Assembly (NCBI GenBank): GCA_015068555.1
Contig: SVKI01000008.1
Span: forward strand, 1-56,221
Direction of reading: 5' to 3'
Origin: Oscillospiraceae bacterium
GTDB lineage: Bacteria; Bacillota; Clostridia; UBA1381; UBA9506
DNA length: 56,221 nt
Under the pieces are notes generated by a model that did no database searches, had not been told where the DNA came from, and was given only the letters and a program-made list of their open reading frames with translations. Shown here piece by piece: positions 9,991-18,068 of the stretch (position 1 is its first letter; each line of letters starts with the position of its first letter). The position numbers and the translations under genes were made by a program.

Positions 9991-10033
9991 TTGTTGTATG
10001 GGTACCCATACAACAAAGGCCTAGGCCTTTGTT
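9991..10033 (-). other. Two overlapping perfect palindromes between permease and binding-protein genes
   Basis: A 26-base palindrome (9991-10016, centred on GGGTACCC) and a 22-base palindrome (10012-10033, centred on GGCCTAGGCC) overlap by AACAA. In the minus-strand mRNA the two hairpins cannot both form fully. A similar arrangement with a different sequence occurs at 42695-42740. Possible roles are an intercistronic processing or stability signal, or a two-state switch. The rest of 9808-10065 is AT-rich with a possible -10 (TATAAT, near 9957) but no convincing -35. Confidence 0.7.
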
Positions 10034-10065
10034 AAAAATGGAATTTTACAATCTAATGCTTTCCA

Positions 10066-10938
10066 TCAGCCCTTAACGCCGCCAACGGTGATACCCTTTG
10101 AAAAATACTTCTGGAAGAAGGGGAACACAACAAGTGTAGGTCCGGCTGCCACAACACAGAGTGCCATACGAAGGTTTTCATTCGGCAGTTTTTCTTGCGT
10201 TGTCATCATGCCACCATACTCTTTAGCAAGGTTTACCTTGTTCATAACGCGGTACAGCATGTACTGCAGGGTGGTCATGTTACCATGGTCGATGTAAAGC
10301 ATTGCTTGATACCAGTCATTCCAGAATGCAAGCACCTGGAACAGCGCTACTGTTACGATACCAACCTTGGCAAGCGGGAAGACAATCGTAAAGAAGATTC
10401 TGAACTCGCTGGCGCCTTCAAGGTTAGCCGCTTCAATCAATGACATCGGGATACTCGCAATAAACATACGAAGCAGCATCGTGTTCCAACCGCTTATTAA
10501 AATTGGAAGAATCAGCGCCAACACGTTATCCTTCAAACCTAAATATTTAGTTACCAAAATATAGGAAGGAACCAGACCGCCGGAGAACAACATCGTGAAA
10601 TATACAAAGAACGAAAGCGCGTTCTTCAGTTTAAAGTCCTGACGGGCTAAAGGATAGGCCATCATCGACATGATAACCGTACTGGAAATCGTACCAACAA
10701 CTGTTACGAAAATGGTTGTTGTGTATGCCGAGATAACCTCGGTCGGATTTCTGAATATATACTTGTAGGCTTCCAGACTCCACTGGCTCGGGATTAAACC
10801 GTAACCGTTTGCCTGGATGCCTGCTTCACTTGTCAGTGAAACGGAAAGAATCATAATAAAGGGTAACAAGCACATAAGTGATAAAATAATGAGTACCAAA
10901 TGTACAGAACCCTTAACAAATATATTGGAATGTTTCAT
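10066..10938 (-). CDS. ABC sugar transporter permease, YtcP/LplC type
   Basis: Protein of 290 residues with about six membrane spans, the first at residues 12-33. The cytoplasmic coupling loop reads EAANLEGASEFRIFF, the EAA motif of MalG-type permeases. The C-terminus FFQKYFSKGITVGGVKG is typical of the family. AAGGAGGG precedes the ATG. It lies 14 bases after the partner permease gene and upstream of the binding-protein gene. No ABC ATPase gene is present, as is common for this importer class, which usually shares an MsmX-type ATPase encoded elsewhere. It imports oligosaccharides through the inner membrane. Confidence 0.93.
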   Translation of the reverse strand: MKHSNIFVKGSVHLVLIILSLMCLLPFIMILSVSLTSEAGIQANGYGLIPSQWSLEAYKYIFRNPTEVISAYTTTIFVTVVGTISSTVIMSMMAYPLARQDFKLKNALSFFVYFTMLFSGGLVPSYILVTKYLGLKDNVLALILPILISGWNTMLLRMFIASIPMSLIEAANLEGASEFRIFFTIVFPLAKVGIVTVALFQVLAFWNDWYQAMLYIDHGNMTTLQYMLYRVMNKVNLAKEYGGMMTTQEKLPNENLRMALCVVAAGPTLVVFPFFQKYFSKGITVGGVKG

Positions 10939-10952
10939 CTTGCTTACCCTCC

Positions 10953-11906
10953 TTAGAACAGTGATGACTCATCGTCAATCTTTTTCACAATTGCGTTACA
11001 GGATACAACCATGATTAAGCCCACAACAGACTGGAAGAAGCTGGCTGCTGCTGAGCTTGACATATCGCCTGCACCACGAAGTGCACGGTAGATGTATGTA
11101 TCCAATACGTCGGTTACAGCATACAGCGCACCACTGTTGTTCGGAACGTAGTAGAACAGACCGAAGTCAGCACGCATGATGCTGCCGACAGACATGAGCG
11201 ACATGATGATGATCGTTGATTTTAAGAGCGGTAAGGTAATGTGCCAGATTTTGCCAAAGGTGGTCGCGCCATCAATTTCGGCCGATTCAAAAATCTGTGT
11301 ATCAATACCCATGATTGTACCATAATAAATCAACGACGTGTAACCCATCGTTTTCCAAATACTAAAGGCTGGAATAATGAAACGCCAATATTTCGGTGTT
11401 AAGAACCAGGAGATGTTCTCTCCGCCAAGGGCAACTACAATTTGGTTCATTAAGCCATATTCATAATGGAAGAGAATGATGCTCATGTAACCAACTACAA
11501 CCCATGAAATGAATCGGGGCAAGAACAACATCGTCTGGTATGTTTTTAAGTATATTCTCTTTTCTACCAGGTCCATTAAGATGGCAATTGCTACTGATAC
11601 AGCTGCCACCAGGAAGATGGACAGGAAGTTGTAGAAAATGGTGTTGAACACCAGACGGCCGGCATCGTTGGAGGAGAACAGGAACTTGAAGTTTTCTAAA
11701 CCTACCCATTTACTGCCCCACATGCCCTGCTTCGGTTTATAGTCTTTAAACGCAATGACTGTTCCCACCATCGGGAAGTAACAGAAGACCAAAAACCAAA
11801 TCATGCCCGGAATTGCAAGAACAATAAGCTGCATGCTCTTACGCATTTCCAAACTGCTGCGACTTTTGTTTTTTACTTGTTTTGCTACTTTTGTTGAAGT
11901 TTCCAT
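10953..11906 (-). CDS. ABC sugar transporter permease, LplB type
   Basis: Protein of 317 residues with six predicted membrane spans; the first is near residues 28-48 (IVLAIPGMIWFLVFCYFPM). The EAA loop reads ESAEIDGATTFGKIWHITL. The ATG at 11906 is preferred over the adjacent GTG at 11909, because GAGAGGG lies about 8 bases upstream of it. It forms the MalF-type half of the importer with the permease encoded immediately downstream. It follows the aldolase gene on the same strand by about 80 bases, so it probably belongs to the operon headed by the AraC-type regulator. Confidence 0.93.
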   Translation of the reverse strand: METSTKVAKQVKNKSRSSLEMRKSMQLIVLAIPGMIWFLVFCYFPMVGTVIAFKDYKPKQGMWGSKWVGLENFKFLFSSNDAGRLVFNTIFYNFLSIFLVAAVSVAIAILMDLVEKRIYLKTYQTMLFLPRFISWVVVGYMSIILFHYEYGLMNQIVVALGGENISWFLTPKYWRFIIPAFSIWKTMGYTSLIYYGTIMGIDTQIFESAEIDGATTFGKIWHITLPLLKSTIIIMSLMSVGSIMRADFGLFYYVPNNSGALYAVTDVLDTYIYRALRGAGDMSSSAAASFFQSVVGLIMVVSCNAIVKKIDDESSLF

Positions 11907-11984
11907 CACTTCATCCCTCTCTCTTTCATTATAAGCGCTCTCAGGTTTTTATGTAAACACGAAATATTTTCCATTTCTTTTGGT

Positions 11985-12635
11985 TTATTTAATTACCGCT
12001 ACATAACGCTTTGCCAGTTCGCGAATGCCGTCGTAATCTTCTGCTTCTAAGAGCTTTTTATCAACGATGTTTGCGCCAACACCAAATCCTGCAGCACCGG
12101 CTTTAATATAATCCGGCATGTTGCCATCATGGATGCCGCCAACAGCTGTTAACTTAATATGTGAAAGCGGTGCTTTTACTGCCTTGACATAACCGGGGCC
12201 CAAATCGCCTGCTGGGAACAGTTTTACAAAAGTGGCGCCCAACTCATGTGCTTGTTGAATCTCTGTCGGTGTTACAGCGCCGGGCATAGATACCATGCCG
12301 AGCTTTCTTGTTAGGGCAATAACCTCAGCATTGGTATTCGGGGAAATGATGAAGCGTCCGCCTGCCTGATGTGTAAGTTCTACCTGTTTGGTAGAAAGAA
12401 CTGTTCCGGCACCAATGTGCATGGTGTTGCCAAAATGGTCAACCAGCATTTTGATATTGGCTGCGGTTTGCTCATCGCTTACTTTGCCTGTTGCATCAAA
12501 GGTTACTTCCAAAAGGCGGATGCCACCATCATACATTGCCTGTACAAGCGGAATTAATTTTTCTTTTTCTACGTTTCTTACAATAACGATGATTTTTTCT
12601 TCCTCGATGGATTCACAAACTTGACTGTAAAACAT
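11985..12635 (-). CDS. eda: 2-dehydro-3-deoxy-phosphogluconate/4-hydroxy-2-oxoglutarate aldolase
   Basis: Protein of about 216 residues. The ATG at 12635 is preferred because AAGGAG lies 7 bases upstream; an ATG at 12641 would overlap that site. The KDPG/KHG aldolase signatures are present: LLEVTFDATG with the catalytic Glu near residue 43, GAGTVL, and TFVKLFPAGDLGPGY with the Schiff-base Lys. The enzyme splits 2-keto-3-deoxy-6-phosphogluconate into pyruvate and glyceraldehyde 3-phosphate, the last step of hexuronate and related acid-sugar breakdown. It begins 18 bases after the AraC-fusion gene. This hints that the imported glycan contains uronic or aldonic acids, but no kinase, isomerase or dehydratase for the pathway is present here. 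Confidence 0.9.
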   Translation of the reverse strand: MFYSQVCESIEEEKIIVIVRNVEKEKLIPLVQAMYDGGIRLLEVTFDATGKVSDEQTAANIKMLVDHFGNTMHIGAGTVLSTKQVELTHQAGGRFIISPNTNAEVIALTRKLGMVSMPGAVTPTEIQQAHELGATFVKLFPAGDLGPGYVKAVKAPLSHIKLTAVGGIHDGNMPDYIKAGAAGFGVGANIVDKKLLEAEDYDGIRELAKRYVAVIK

Positions 12636-12653
12636 AATCATTCTCCTTTACTC

Positions 12654-14330
12654 TTATATCTCTGTTGTATTGTTTCTTAACAGTTTTCTGTAATCAGAAG
12701 GTAAAACGTGTTCGCTCTGCTGGAACATTTTAGAGAAATAGCTGGAATTAGCAAAGCCGCATTCCTGCGCAATCTCTGTAATAGACTTGTTTGTATTAAT
12801 CAGCAATCGTTTGGCATTGGCAAGCTTTAGTGCCCGTTTGTATTCGGTAATCGTCGTGCCGGTTGCCTTTTTGAACTGATGCATCATGTAGTATTCGCTG
12901 ACTTCCGCCTTTTGTGCGATTTCCTTCACCGACAAATCAGCATCCTTATTTTCCATGATGATTTTTTTTACAATTTCCACAATCGGGAAAGAATCCTTCT
13001 TGAGTTCTGAGACAGAACGAACCAGCGTGATCATCTCAGTTACCTTTTGCATTTTGTTGCCGGACTCTTTGTCGATGGCTTCGGCCAGGTCGTCAAACTT
13101 TTTGCTTTCCAGCTTGTGCATATTCACACAGTTGATGGAATAGTGTTCCAAGATTTTGTCCATGATATGGTCTGGATGCTCTTTGATTAAATATGCCGCC
13201 AGTTCAGTATCCGTGAACTTCTCTGTTTCGTGGAAGGGATTTTCGTGTTCCTCTGAATACTTACCCAGTTTAGAGATAATGCATCTCAGTTTGCTATCAG
13301 GACTTACTATCTTGCCGGCCATGATATCCTCTTCAGTAATCTTGGCATACAGAATTTCTCTGGCACAGGCATAGGCTTCTTCTATGGATTTTTTCAAAAC
13401 GCCTCTGTCGCAGTCATAGGTAATGTACAGATAACCATCGGGGCCAACGGCACCATCGGGATAGGACACATTTTCTCTTTCGTCAAGCAAAAGTCTGTAT
13501 TTCCATGTCTTGCCCTCATCTTCTGAGAGATATGCCGTCAGGTTGTTTCTGACTTTGGAATTGTCATGATTGACAAGTAGAACGCGACCGGAAGGAAGGC
13601 GCCTGATAAAGAAGCGGGAAGAAGGACCGCCTAAGCCACTGTCTTTACCCTTTGTCCAGGTGCGTCCGCTATCGAACGAATAGGAGACGCCAATACCGTA
13701 GTTGGTGCGAACAAACACAGCCAGTCGACCGTCATTATACTCCAGCACCATATGTTCATCAAAGGAACGGTTCTCAATGTCGGCACCACCCAATTTTTCA
13801 AAGGTTTTGCCGTTATCAATTGTTTTGTAAACAAAGGATCCTTTTTCCGTCTCCTTGGTGTCATACTCTGTACCTAAAACACGTACACCGTCATTCCATA
13901 CTGCGATGGGGAATAACCATTCACCTGTAGAAAGAACGGTTGGCTTGTTCATCATAACATCATGACCCACAAAGATAACATCACTCCAGCTGAGTTCCTC
14001 TGCATCCGGGTCATCACAAATGACAGCATATGTACCATGCATAGGAATCATTGACCAGGTAAACCATAAGCGACCTAAAGGGTCAATCCATAGGCACGGG
14101 TCAAAGCAGCGGTGGCCCGACTTATATGCCACAGCAATCGGGTCAGAAAAATGAACTCCGTCGTCCGAGCGAACAAGCATAACATAGTTATCTAATTCTT
14201 CTTTGATGCCGCCGGAATAAAAGGTTGCATAGATGCGACCTTTCGAGGTCACTTCAATGCCCGGAATTCCCTGCCATACACGATGCTCGGCTGTATATTT
14301 TGCTAGTTCTTTTTTGTCAATAATAAACAT
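12654..14330 (-). CDS. Sialidase-fold (BNR/Asp-box) domain fused to AraC-type DNA-binding domain
   Basis: Protein of 558 residues from the ATG at 14330, which follows AGAGGTG. Residues 15-345 form a six-bladed-propeller, sialidase-like domain with four Asp-box-type motifs: SDDGVHF (55-61), TIDNGKTF (170-177), SFDSGRTW (218-225) and SEDEGKTW (269-276). Residues about 450-553 are a double helix-turn-helix AraC/XylS domain (SVKEIAQKAEVSEYYMMHQF and SITEIAQECGFANSSYF). There is no signal peptide or membrane span, so it acts in the cytoplasm. The Arg of the usual sialidase RIP motif is replaced (QGIPGIEV), so sialidase activity is doubtful. It heads the sugar operon. I infer a one-component regulator in which the propeller binds a sugar acid, or an enzyme-regulator hybrid. 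No similar characterised protein comes to mind. Confidence 0.85.
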   Translation of the reverse strand: MFIIDKKELAKYTAEHRVWQGIPGIEVTSKGRIYATFYSGGIKEELDNYVMLVRSDDGVHFSDPIAVAYKSGHRCFDPCLWIDPLGRLWFTWSMIPMHGTYAVICDDPDAEELSWSDVIFVGHDVMMNKPTVLSTGEWLFPIAVWNDGVRVLGTEYDTKETEKGSFVYKTIDNGKTFEKLGGADIENRSFDEHMVLEYNDGRLAVFVRTNYGIGVSYSFDSGRTWTKGKDSGLGGPSSRFFIRRLPSGRVLLVNHDNSKVRNNLTAYLSEDEGKTWKYRLLLDERENVSYPDGAVGPDGYLYITYDCDRGVLKKSIEEAYACAREILYAKITEEDIMAGKIVSPDSKLRCIISKLGKYSEEHENPFHETEKFTDTELAAYLIKEHPDHIMDKILEHYSINCVNMHKLESKKFDDLAEAIDKESGNKMQKVTEMITLVRSVSELKKDSFPIVEIVKKIIMENKDADLSVKEIAQKAEVSEYYMMHQFKKATGTTITEYKRALKLANAKRLLINTNKSITEIAQECGFANSSYFSKMFQQSEHVLPSDYRKLLRNNTTEI

Positions 14331-14348
14331 AGTTTCACCTCTGATTCT

Positions 14349-14433
14349 ATTATACATGATTTATCTTTATACATAATACAACAAAACTGCTTTTTATAAA
14401 AAAAATTTTTGTGTATTCTATAACAAAACTGCT
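14349..14433 (-). promoter_or_regulatory. Probable promoter of the sugar operon with two direct-repeat operator half-sites
   Basis: An extended -10 (TGTATAAT on the minus strand, 14349-14356) lies 20 bases before the regulator start. Upstream of the weak -35 are two exact copies of AACAAAACTGCT (plus-strand reading) at 14380-14391 and 14422-14433. Their starts are 42 bases apart, about four helical turns. This geometry fits binding of an AraC-type activator, most simply the adjacent fusion protein. The rest of the stretch to 14726 is strongly AT-rich with no gene seen. Confidence 0.5.
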
Positions 14434-14726
14434 CTTTTTTTCCTCCTTTTCCACAATTTAAAAAAATTTTAATCTTTTTTGTGCACAATGCACAATAAAA
14501 TCTCACCCACCTCCCACAAGAAATCTCTTTTACTTATAGAAAAATATAATTTTTATTTTTAAAAAATTATATTTTTCAGAACAAATCAAAACACATTTTT
14601 TCTCTTTTTATAACAACAAACCGAACATATTTTTGTGAAATTTGACAGTTTTATTATATCAAAAAAAAAGAAATTTCTTCAATTATTTTTATCTTTTTTA
14701 CACTTTTAGGACAAAAAATTAAGCTA

Positions 14727-14764
14727 AAAAGTGCTTATGTATCCCATGGTACATAAGCACTTTT
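14727..14764. terminator. Perfect 15-bp hairpin with flanking A and T runs
   Basis: AAAAGTGCTTATGTA pairs with its exact complement across an 8-base loop (14742-14749), with a T-run shortly after. It could act in both directions. It separates the sugar locus from the spoIVB-remnant region. Confidence 0.75.
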
Positions 14765-14917
14765 CGACTGTTTTTTTTTGTGAAAAAATGTCGTTTTTAC
14801 AGGCAAAAACACATTGTTACTTCATCCCTAAACAAAAAATTTCATTTTTTTCTATCTAAAGTTCCCTCAATCAGCTTCGCCGGTTATTATCTCAAAGTGG
14901 GTTTCCCTGTTCTCGCT

Positions 14918-14958
14918 AAAAAAGAGGCTGTAGCTAAATGTGCTACAGCCTCTTTTTT
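14918..14958 (-). terminator. Hairpin terminator just downstream of spoIVB remnant A
   Basis: A 17-base arm (AAAAAAGAGGCTGTAGC) pairs perfectly across a 7-base loop. It overlaps the stop codon of the truncated spoIVB copy, just as a hairpin follows intact spoIVB at 25779-25825. This suggests that a full gene end, terminator included, is preserved here. Confidence 0.8.
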
Positions 14959-15116
14959 AGTTTGCGCCTTCCGCCCCGGCAAGTATATTCTCAATAAATA
15001 TCCCATACGTACGCGTCGAGTCATTGACAGAAACGTGCGTCACAGCCCCCACAATTCGACCATTTTGAAGTATCGGTGACCCTGACACGAGTGTTGTCAA
15101 TAGGCGGGGACAACAA
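14957..15116 (-). pseudogene. Remnant A: last 43 codons of spoIVB plus a shared flank
   Basis: Read on the minus strand, 15088-14957 gives an open 43-codon segment, [20 protein letters not shown] followed by [18 protein letters not shown] and a stop. It aligns with the C-terminus of the intact SpoIVB encoded at 25833-27095, including the catalytic Ser of SGSP. By hand about 84 of 105 aligned bases agree. At 15089-15116 it departs from spoIVB and enters a flank (GTGTTGTCAATAGGCGGGGA) that recurs in remnants B and C. There is no start codon or ribosome binding site, so it is not a functional gene. Confidence 0.85.
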
Positions 15117-15157
15117 AATTTGTTAATTTTCAAAACAAGACTAACAGGTAATTTTGT

Positions 15158-16546
15158 TCAATTAAACATCATATTCTCAACAAACAATTCCGAAAAATCA
15201 GAGTTTGATGACAGGTCGATGTACTCGGCATTGTTTATAATATGTGAAAGGTTATTGCTTTCTGTTGCATATTTAGCAGTTCCGAGAAGGCTCGAATTGT
15301 TGAGCGGGATACATTTATCCCGGAATTCTGCAGGCAAAAGACCGGTAATTACAGCGTTGTTTATATTGATTTCTGCAGAGAAACCACCTGATATATACAC
15401 ATTTTCGATATCACCAAAGCCGATATTTTTTATCTTCATAAGGGTCAATGTCGCAGAATATACTGCGGATTTTGCAAGCTGATACTGTCGTATGTCATGC
15501 TGAGTAAGGATAACTGTGGTTGCGACTTCAAATACCTCATCCTCCATAAAGCCGGTTTCGTCTATTGTTTCTGTTCTGAGAAGGTGTGCGATAACATCTA
15601 TAAGCCCAGTACCGCAGATTCCTTTTGGTTTTGCATCGGCTATGGTTTTTGCTCCGTCCGGGGAATATGCATATACTGCTCCGGGGGTTGCGCCCATACC
15701 GCAGGAGATATTTGCCCCCTCAAAGCAAGGGCCTGCAGCCGCCGCTGTGCACAGAACAGAGTCCCGCGAAAACAGTGCTATCTCTGCATTGGTGCCGAGG
15801 TCTATAAGAAGGCTGTGTTTTTCTGCCTTTTGCATATTCACAAGATTGAGTCCTGCCACAATATCCGCCCCAACAAAGGACGCTATCGACGGAAGAGAAA
15901 CCACAGTTTCAACACCGTTTATTCCAAGAGAAGAGGCATTTGCGATTTTTGATTCCAAAAAAACAGGGGTATAGGGTGCTATGCCCATAGATGAGCAGTC
16001 AACATCGAAAAATGTGTGAAGCATCGTGGTATTGCCGGAAGCATAAAGCTTTTTTGCACCGGTTGCCCCGAATTGGGAAATCAGGGAATTGATTGCAACG
16101 CAAAGGGAGCTGTTAAGATCTGTTATGCCATTTTTTATGCAGTAGTCAATCCTTGATATAACATCGGCACCAAATGCTTTTTGCGGGTTATCGCAGGTTT
16201 TGACATCGATGATATCACCCGAATCCCGGGAAACAAGTGCCAGGGCAAGGGTTGTTGAGCCGATGTCAAGAGCAAAGCATGTATTATCTGACAGAATTCC
16301 TGTGGTCTGTGCTCCGGAGAAACTGAATGTATCGCCTTTGCTTAAAAAGGAAACCTCAATATCTCCTTTTACCTTATATAGGCACGACAGTTCTTCCTTG
16401 CCGTTTACAAGCACTGTGCATTTGCCACATTTGCCCATTCTGCCACAGGGATGGTCAACATAGAACCCCTGCTCTGTTAAAACTTCTGACAAAACCGTAC
16501 CGTCAGATACCAAAAATTCTTTATTATTTAAAATAACCCTATGCAT
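15158..16546 (-). CDS. Corrinoid-protein reductive activator: [2Fe-2S] ferredoxin plus ASKHA domain (RACo/RamA-like)
   Basis: Protein of 462 residues. Residues 1-75 form a plant-type [2Fe-2S] ferredoxin with Cys34, Cys40, Cys43 and Cys55 (CX5CX2CX11C). From about residue 90 it has a DUF4445/ASKHA ATPase core (CFALDIGSTTLALAL, LLIDLGTNAEIAL, GICGTGLID, YISGGFSAEI). Such proteins use ATP to drive reduction of inactive Co(II) corrinoid to Co(I) in methyltransferase systems. It is shorter than the roughly 600-residue RACo because the middle linker domain appears reduced. The start overlaps the end of the upstream methyltransferase gene by 8 bases, so the two are translationally coupled. Confidence 0.9.
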   Translation of the reverse strand: MHRVILNNKEFLVSDGTVLSEVLTEQGFYVDHPCGRMGKCGKCTVLVNGKEELSCLYKVKGDIEVSFLSKGDTFSFSGAQTTGILSDNTCFALDIGSTTLALALVSRDSGDIIDVKTCDNPQKAFGADVISRIDYCIKNGITDLNSSLCVAINSLISQFGATGAKKLYASGNTTMLHTFFDVDCSSMGIAPYTPVFLESKIANASSLGINGVETVVSLPSIASFVGADIVAGLNLVNMQKAEKHSLLIDLGTNAEIALFSRDSVLCTAAAAGPCFEGANISCGMGATPGAVYAYSPDGAKTIADAKPKGICGTGLIDVIAHLLRTETIDETGFMEDEVFEVATTVILTQHDIRQYQLAKSAVYSATLTLMKIKNIGFGDIENVYISGGFSAEININNAVITGLLPAEFRDKCIPLNNSSLLGTAKYATESNNLSHIINNAEYIDLSSNSDFSELFVENMMFN

Positions 16547-17528
16547 AAAGCTCTTTCACCATCTCAAAATACGCATCAATATTTTCCCATTTAGATTCAG
16601 CAGGAATATCACATCCTGATGAAATCATAAAGTTCTCGTACCGGGAGTATTCGTTATACACACGGCATACCTCCGCCCTAATTTCTTCCGGAGTGGCACT
16701 TTTGAACAAAACAGGGTCTATATTGCCCATAACCACCATATCTGAGGGCAGATTTTCAAATGCTTTTTTCATGTCTACGGCATTGCCTAAATGAACGATA
16801 TCTGCTCCAAGTTCTGCTACCAAATCAAACATATCCTGTACAGAATTGCCGCAGTTGTGATAGCAGATAATGAAATCATCGTCAGCTATCTCATCAAATA
16901 TTTTTTTGACATATGGCATTGAAAATTCCTCTGCCAAAGCAGGAGAAAGAAGTCCTGCCGCAGGCTCTGCCATTATGACGCCGTCTGCTCCCACAGCCTT
17001 GAATGCTTTGACATATGAAATAAGAAACTCGGTTGTCTTTGAAAGAAGGATTTTGACATCCTCGGGACTTTCATAGCACTCCATCATCAGTTCGCTCATA
17101 TCAAAAAGCCTGCCGGCAAGAGAATAAGGACCGATAATTCCGCAGAAAACAGGACGGTCGGTTATTAATTCCTTTGCCTGTTTTACACCGTCTATATATA
17201 TTCCTGTCCGGGCATCTCCCACCTTAGGTACAGCGATGTTTACCGCATCCGAAATATCGTCAATACAGCCACTTTCGACAGTGGGAATCTCATCTTCAAA
17301 AAAACGTATTCCTGCCCCGAAGGCCTCTGCCTCCACCGACAAATCCATCATGTTAAGCGATGCACCAACAGCGCATCTTTTGCATATGGCTGCCATTGCC
17401 TCTGCCTGAGTCTGGGATGATGAAATCAGTTCGTTGACGCTGATTCCCAGCAGTTGTACCGAAGGGAAGGAAAGAATCGGTACTGTTTTATCCTTATTGG
17501 CAAGAAGTGCTTTTACTTTATTTTTCAT
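16539..17528 (-). CDS. URO-D-fold corrinoid methyltransferase (MtaA/MtbA-like)
   Basis: Protein of 329 residues from the ATG at 17528, which follows AAGGTGA; the GTG nine bases upstream lies inside that site. The uroporphyrinogen-decarboxylase fold is recognisable (MAEPAAGLLSP, YHNCGNS, GNIDPV). The zinc site of methylcobamide:thiol-type methyltransferases is present as His224-X-Cys226 and Cys306. It would move a methyl group between a corrinoid protein and an acceptor such as tetrahydrofolate or a thiol, or demethylate a substrate. It sits between the DUF2284 gene and the activator gene in a compact operon. Substrate and acceptor cannot be told from sequence. Confidence 0.88.
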   Translation of the reverse strand: MKNKVKALLANKDKTVPILSFPSVQLLGISVNELISSSQTQAEAMAAICKRCAVGASLNMMDLSVEAEAFGAGIRFFEDEIPTVESGCIDDISDAVNIAVPKVGDARTGIYIDGVKQAKELITDRPVFCGIIGPYSLAGRLFDMSELMMECYESPEDVKILLSKTTEFLISYVKAFKAVGADGVIMAEPAAGLLSPALAEEFSMPYVKKIFDEIADDDFIICYHNCGNSVQDMFDLVAELGADIVHLGNAVDMKKAFENLPSDMVVMGNIDPVLFKSATPEEIRAEVCRVYNEYSRYENFMISSGCDIPAESKWENIDAYFEMVKELYA

Positions 17529-17543
17529 TGTTATCACCTTGAA

Positions 17544-18068
17544 TTAAAATAATATTATGCAAAAATATGTTACTGTTTGCGGACCGTTGTTGTAGTTTAT
17601 ACCGATTTTTTTTGCCAGCTCCACAACATTGATACCGCAGGCTTCCACAGAAACAATTGCCTTGTCAGGAAATCGGCAGGGTGAGTTGGGATAGGTGCAT
17701 TTTTCACATAGATTGCAACCCTCGCATCCAAGAGCAAGAAAGCTGATATTATCTTTTTTCAGCTTCTGTATGATTTCGTCAAGAACCTTTCTTGTCTCGT
17801 GATGTCCTGCGGTCATACCCTCAAAGTCAAAACAATCCTCAAGATCATATTTGCAGGAGAAAACCAAAGCATTTTTGTAACTCTTTATTTTTGCTTCGAT
17901 TTCTTCCAGTTCACCTGCTCCCGGCGGACAGGTCCAGCAGGTGCCGTATTTTCCGCACTGATTTGCTTTACACATATCCACCACAGCTTTGGAAAACGGA
18001 ATTTCCTCTGATAGTATCTCCTTATACTGAAAAACCAGGGGATTGGTTAAATATTCTATTATATTCAT
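17544..18068 (-). CDS. DUF2284 cysteine-rich metal-binding protein
   Basis: Protein of 174 residues with about a dozen Cys residues, including the motifs CGKYGTCWTCPPG near residue 38 and ALGCEGCNLCEKCTYP near residue 112. This is the pattern of DUF2284 proteins, which are often encoded with corrinoid methyltransferases and may carry Fe-S clusters. The start overlaps the stop of the AraC-corrinoid gene in an ATGA, indicating coupled translation. The function is not established; a role in electron supply or in cofactor handling for the corrinoid system is an inference from the neighbours. Confidence 0.8.
   Translation of the reverse strand: MNIIEYLTNPLVFQYKEILSEEIPFSKAVVDMCKANQCGKYGTCWTCPPGAGELEEIEAKIKSYKNALVFSCKYDLEDCFDFEGMTAGHHETRKVLDEIIQKLKKDNISFLALGCEGCNLCEKCTYPNSPCRFPDKAIVSVEACGINVVELAKKIGINYNNGPQTVTYFCIILF

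Noticed and set aside
12654-14330. Annotation as an ordinary secreted sialidase (GH33)
   Set aside because: There is no signal peptide, the RIP Arg is absent, and an AraC DNA-binding domain occupies the C-terminus.
14780-15079. A 99-codon plus-strand frame over spoIVB remnant A
   Set aside because: It reads the remnant and the terminator on the opposite strand and has no family resemblance.
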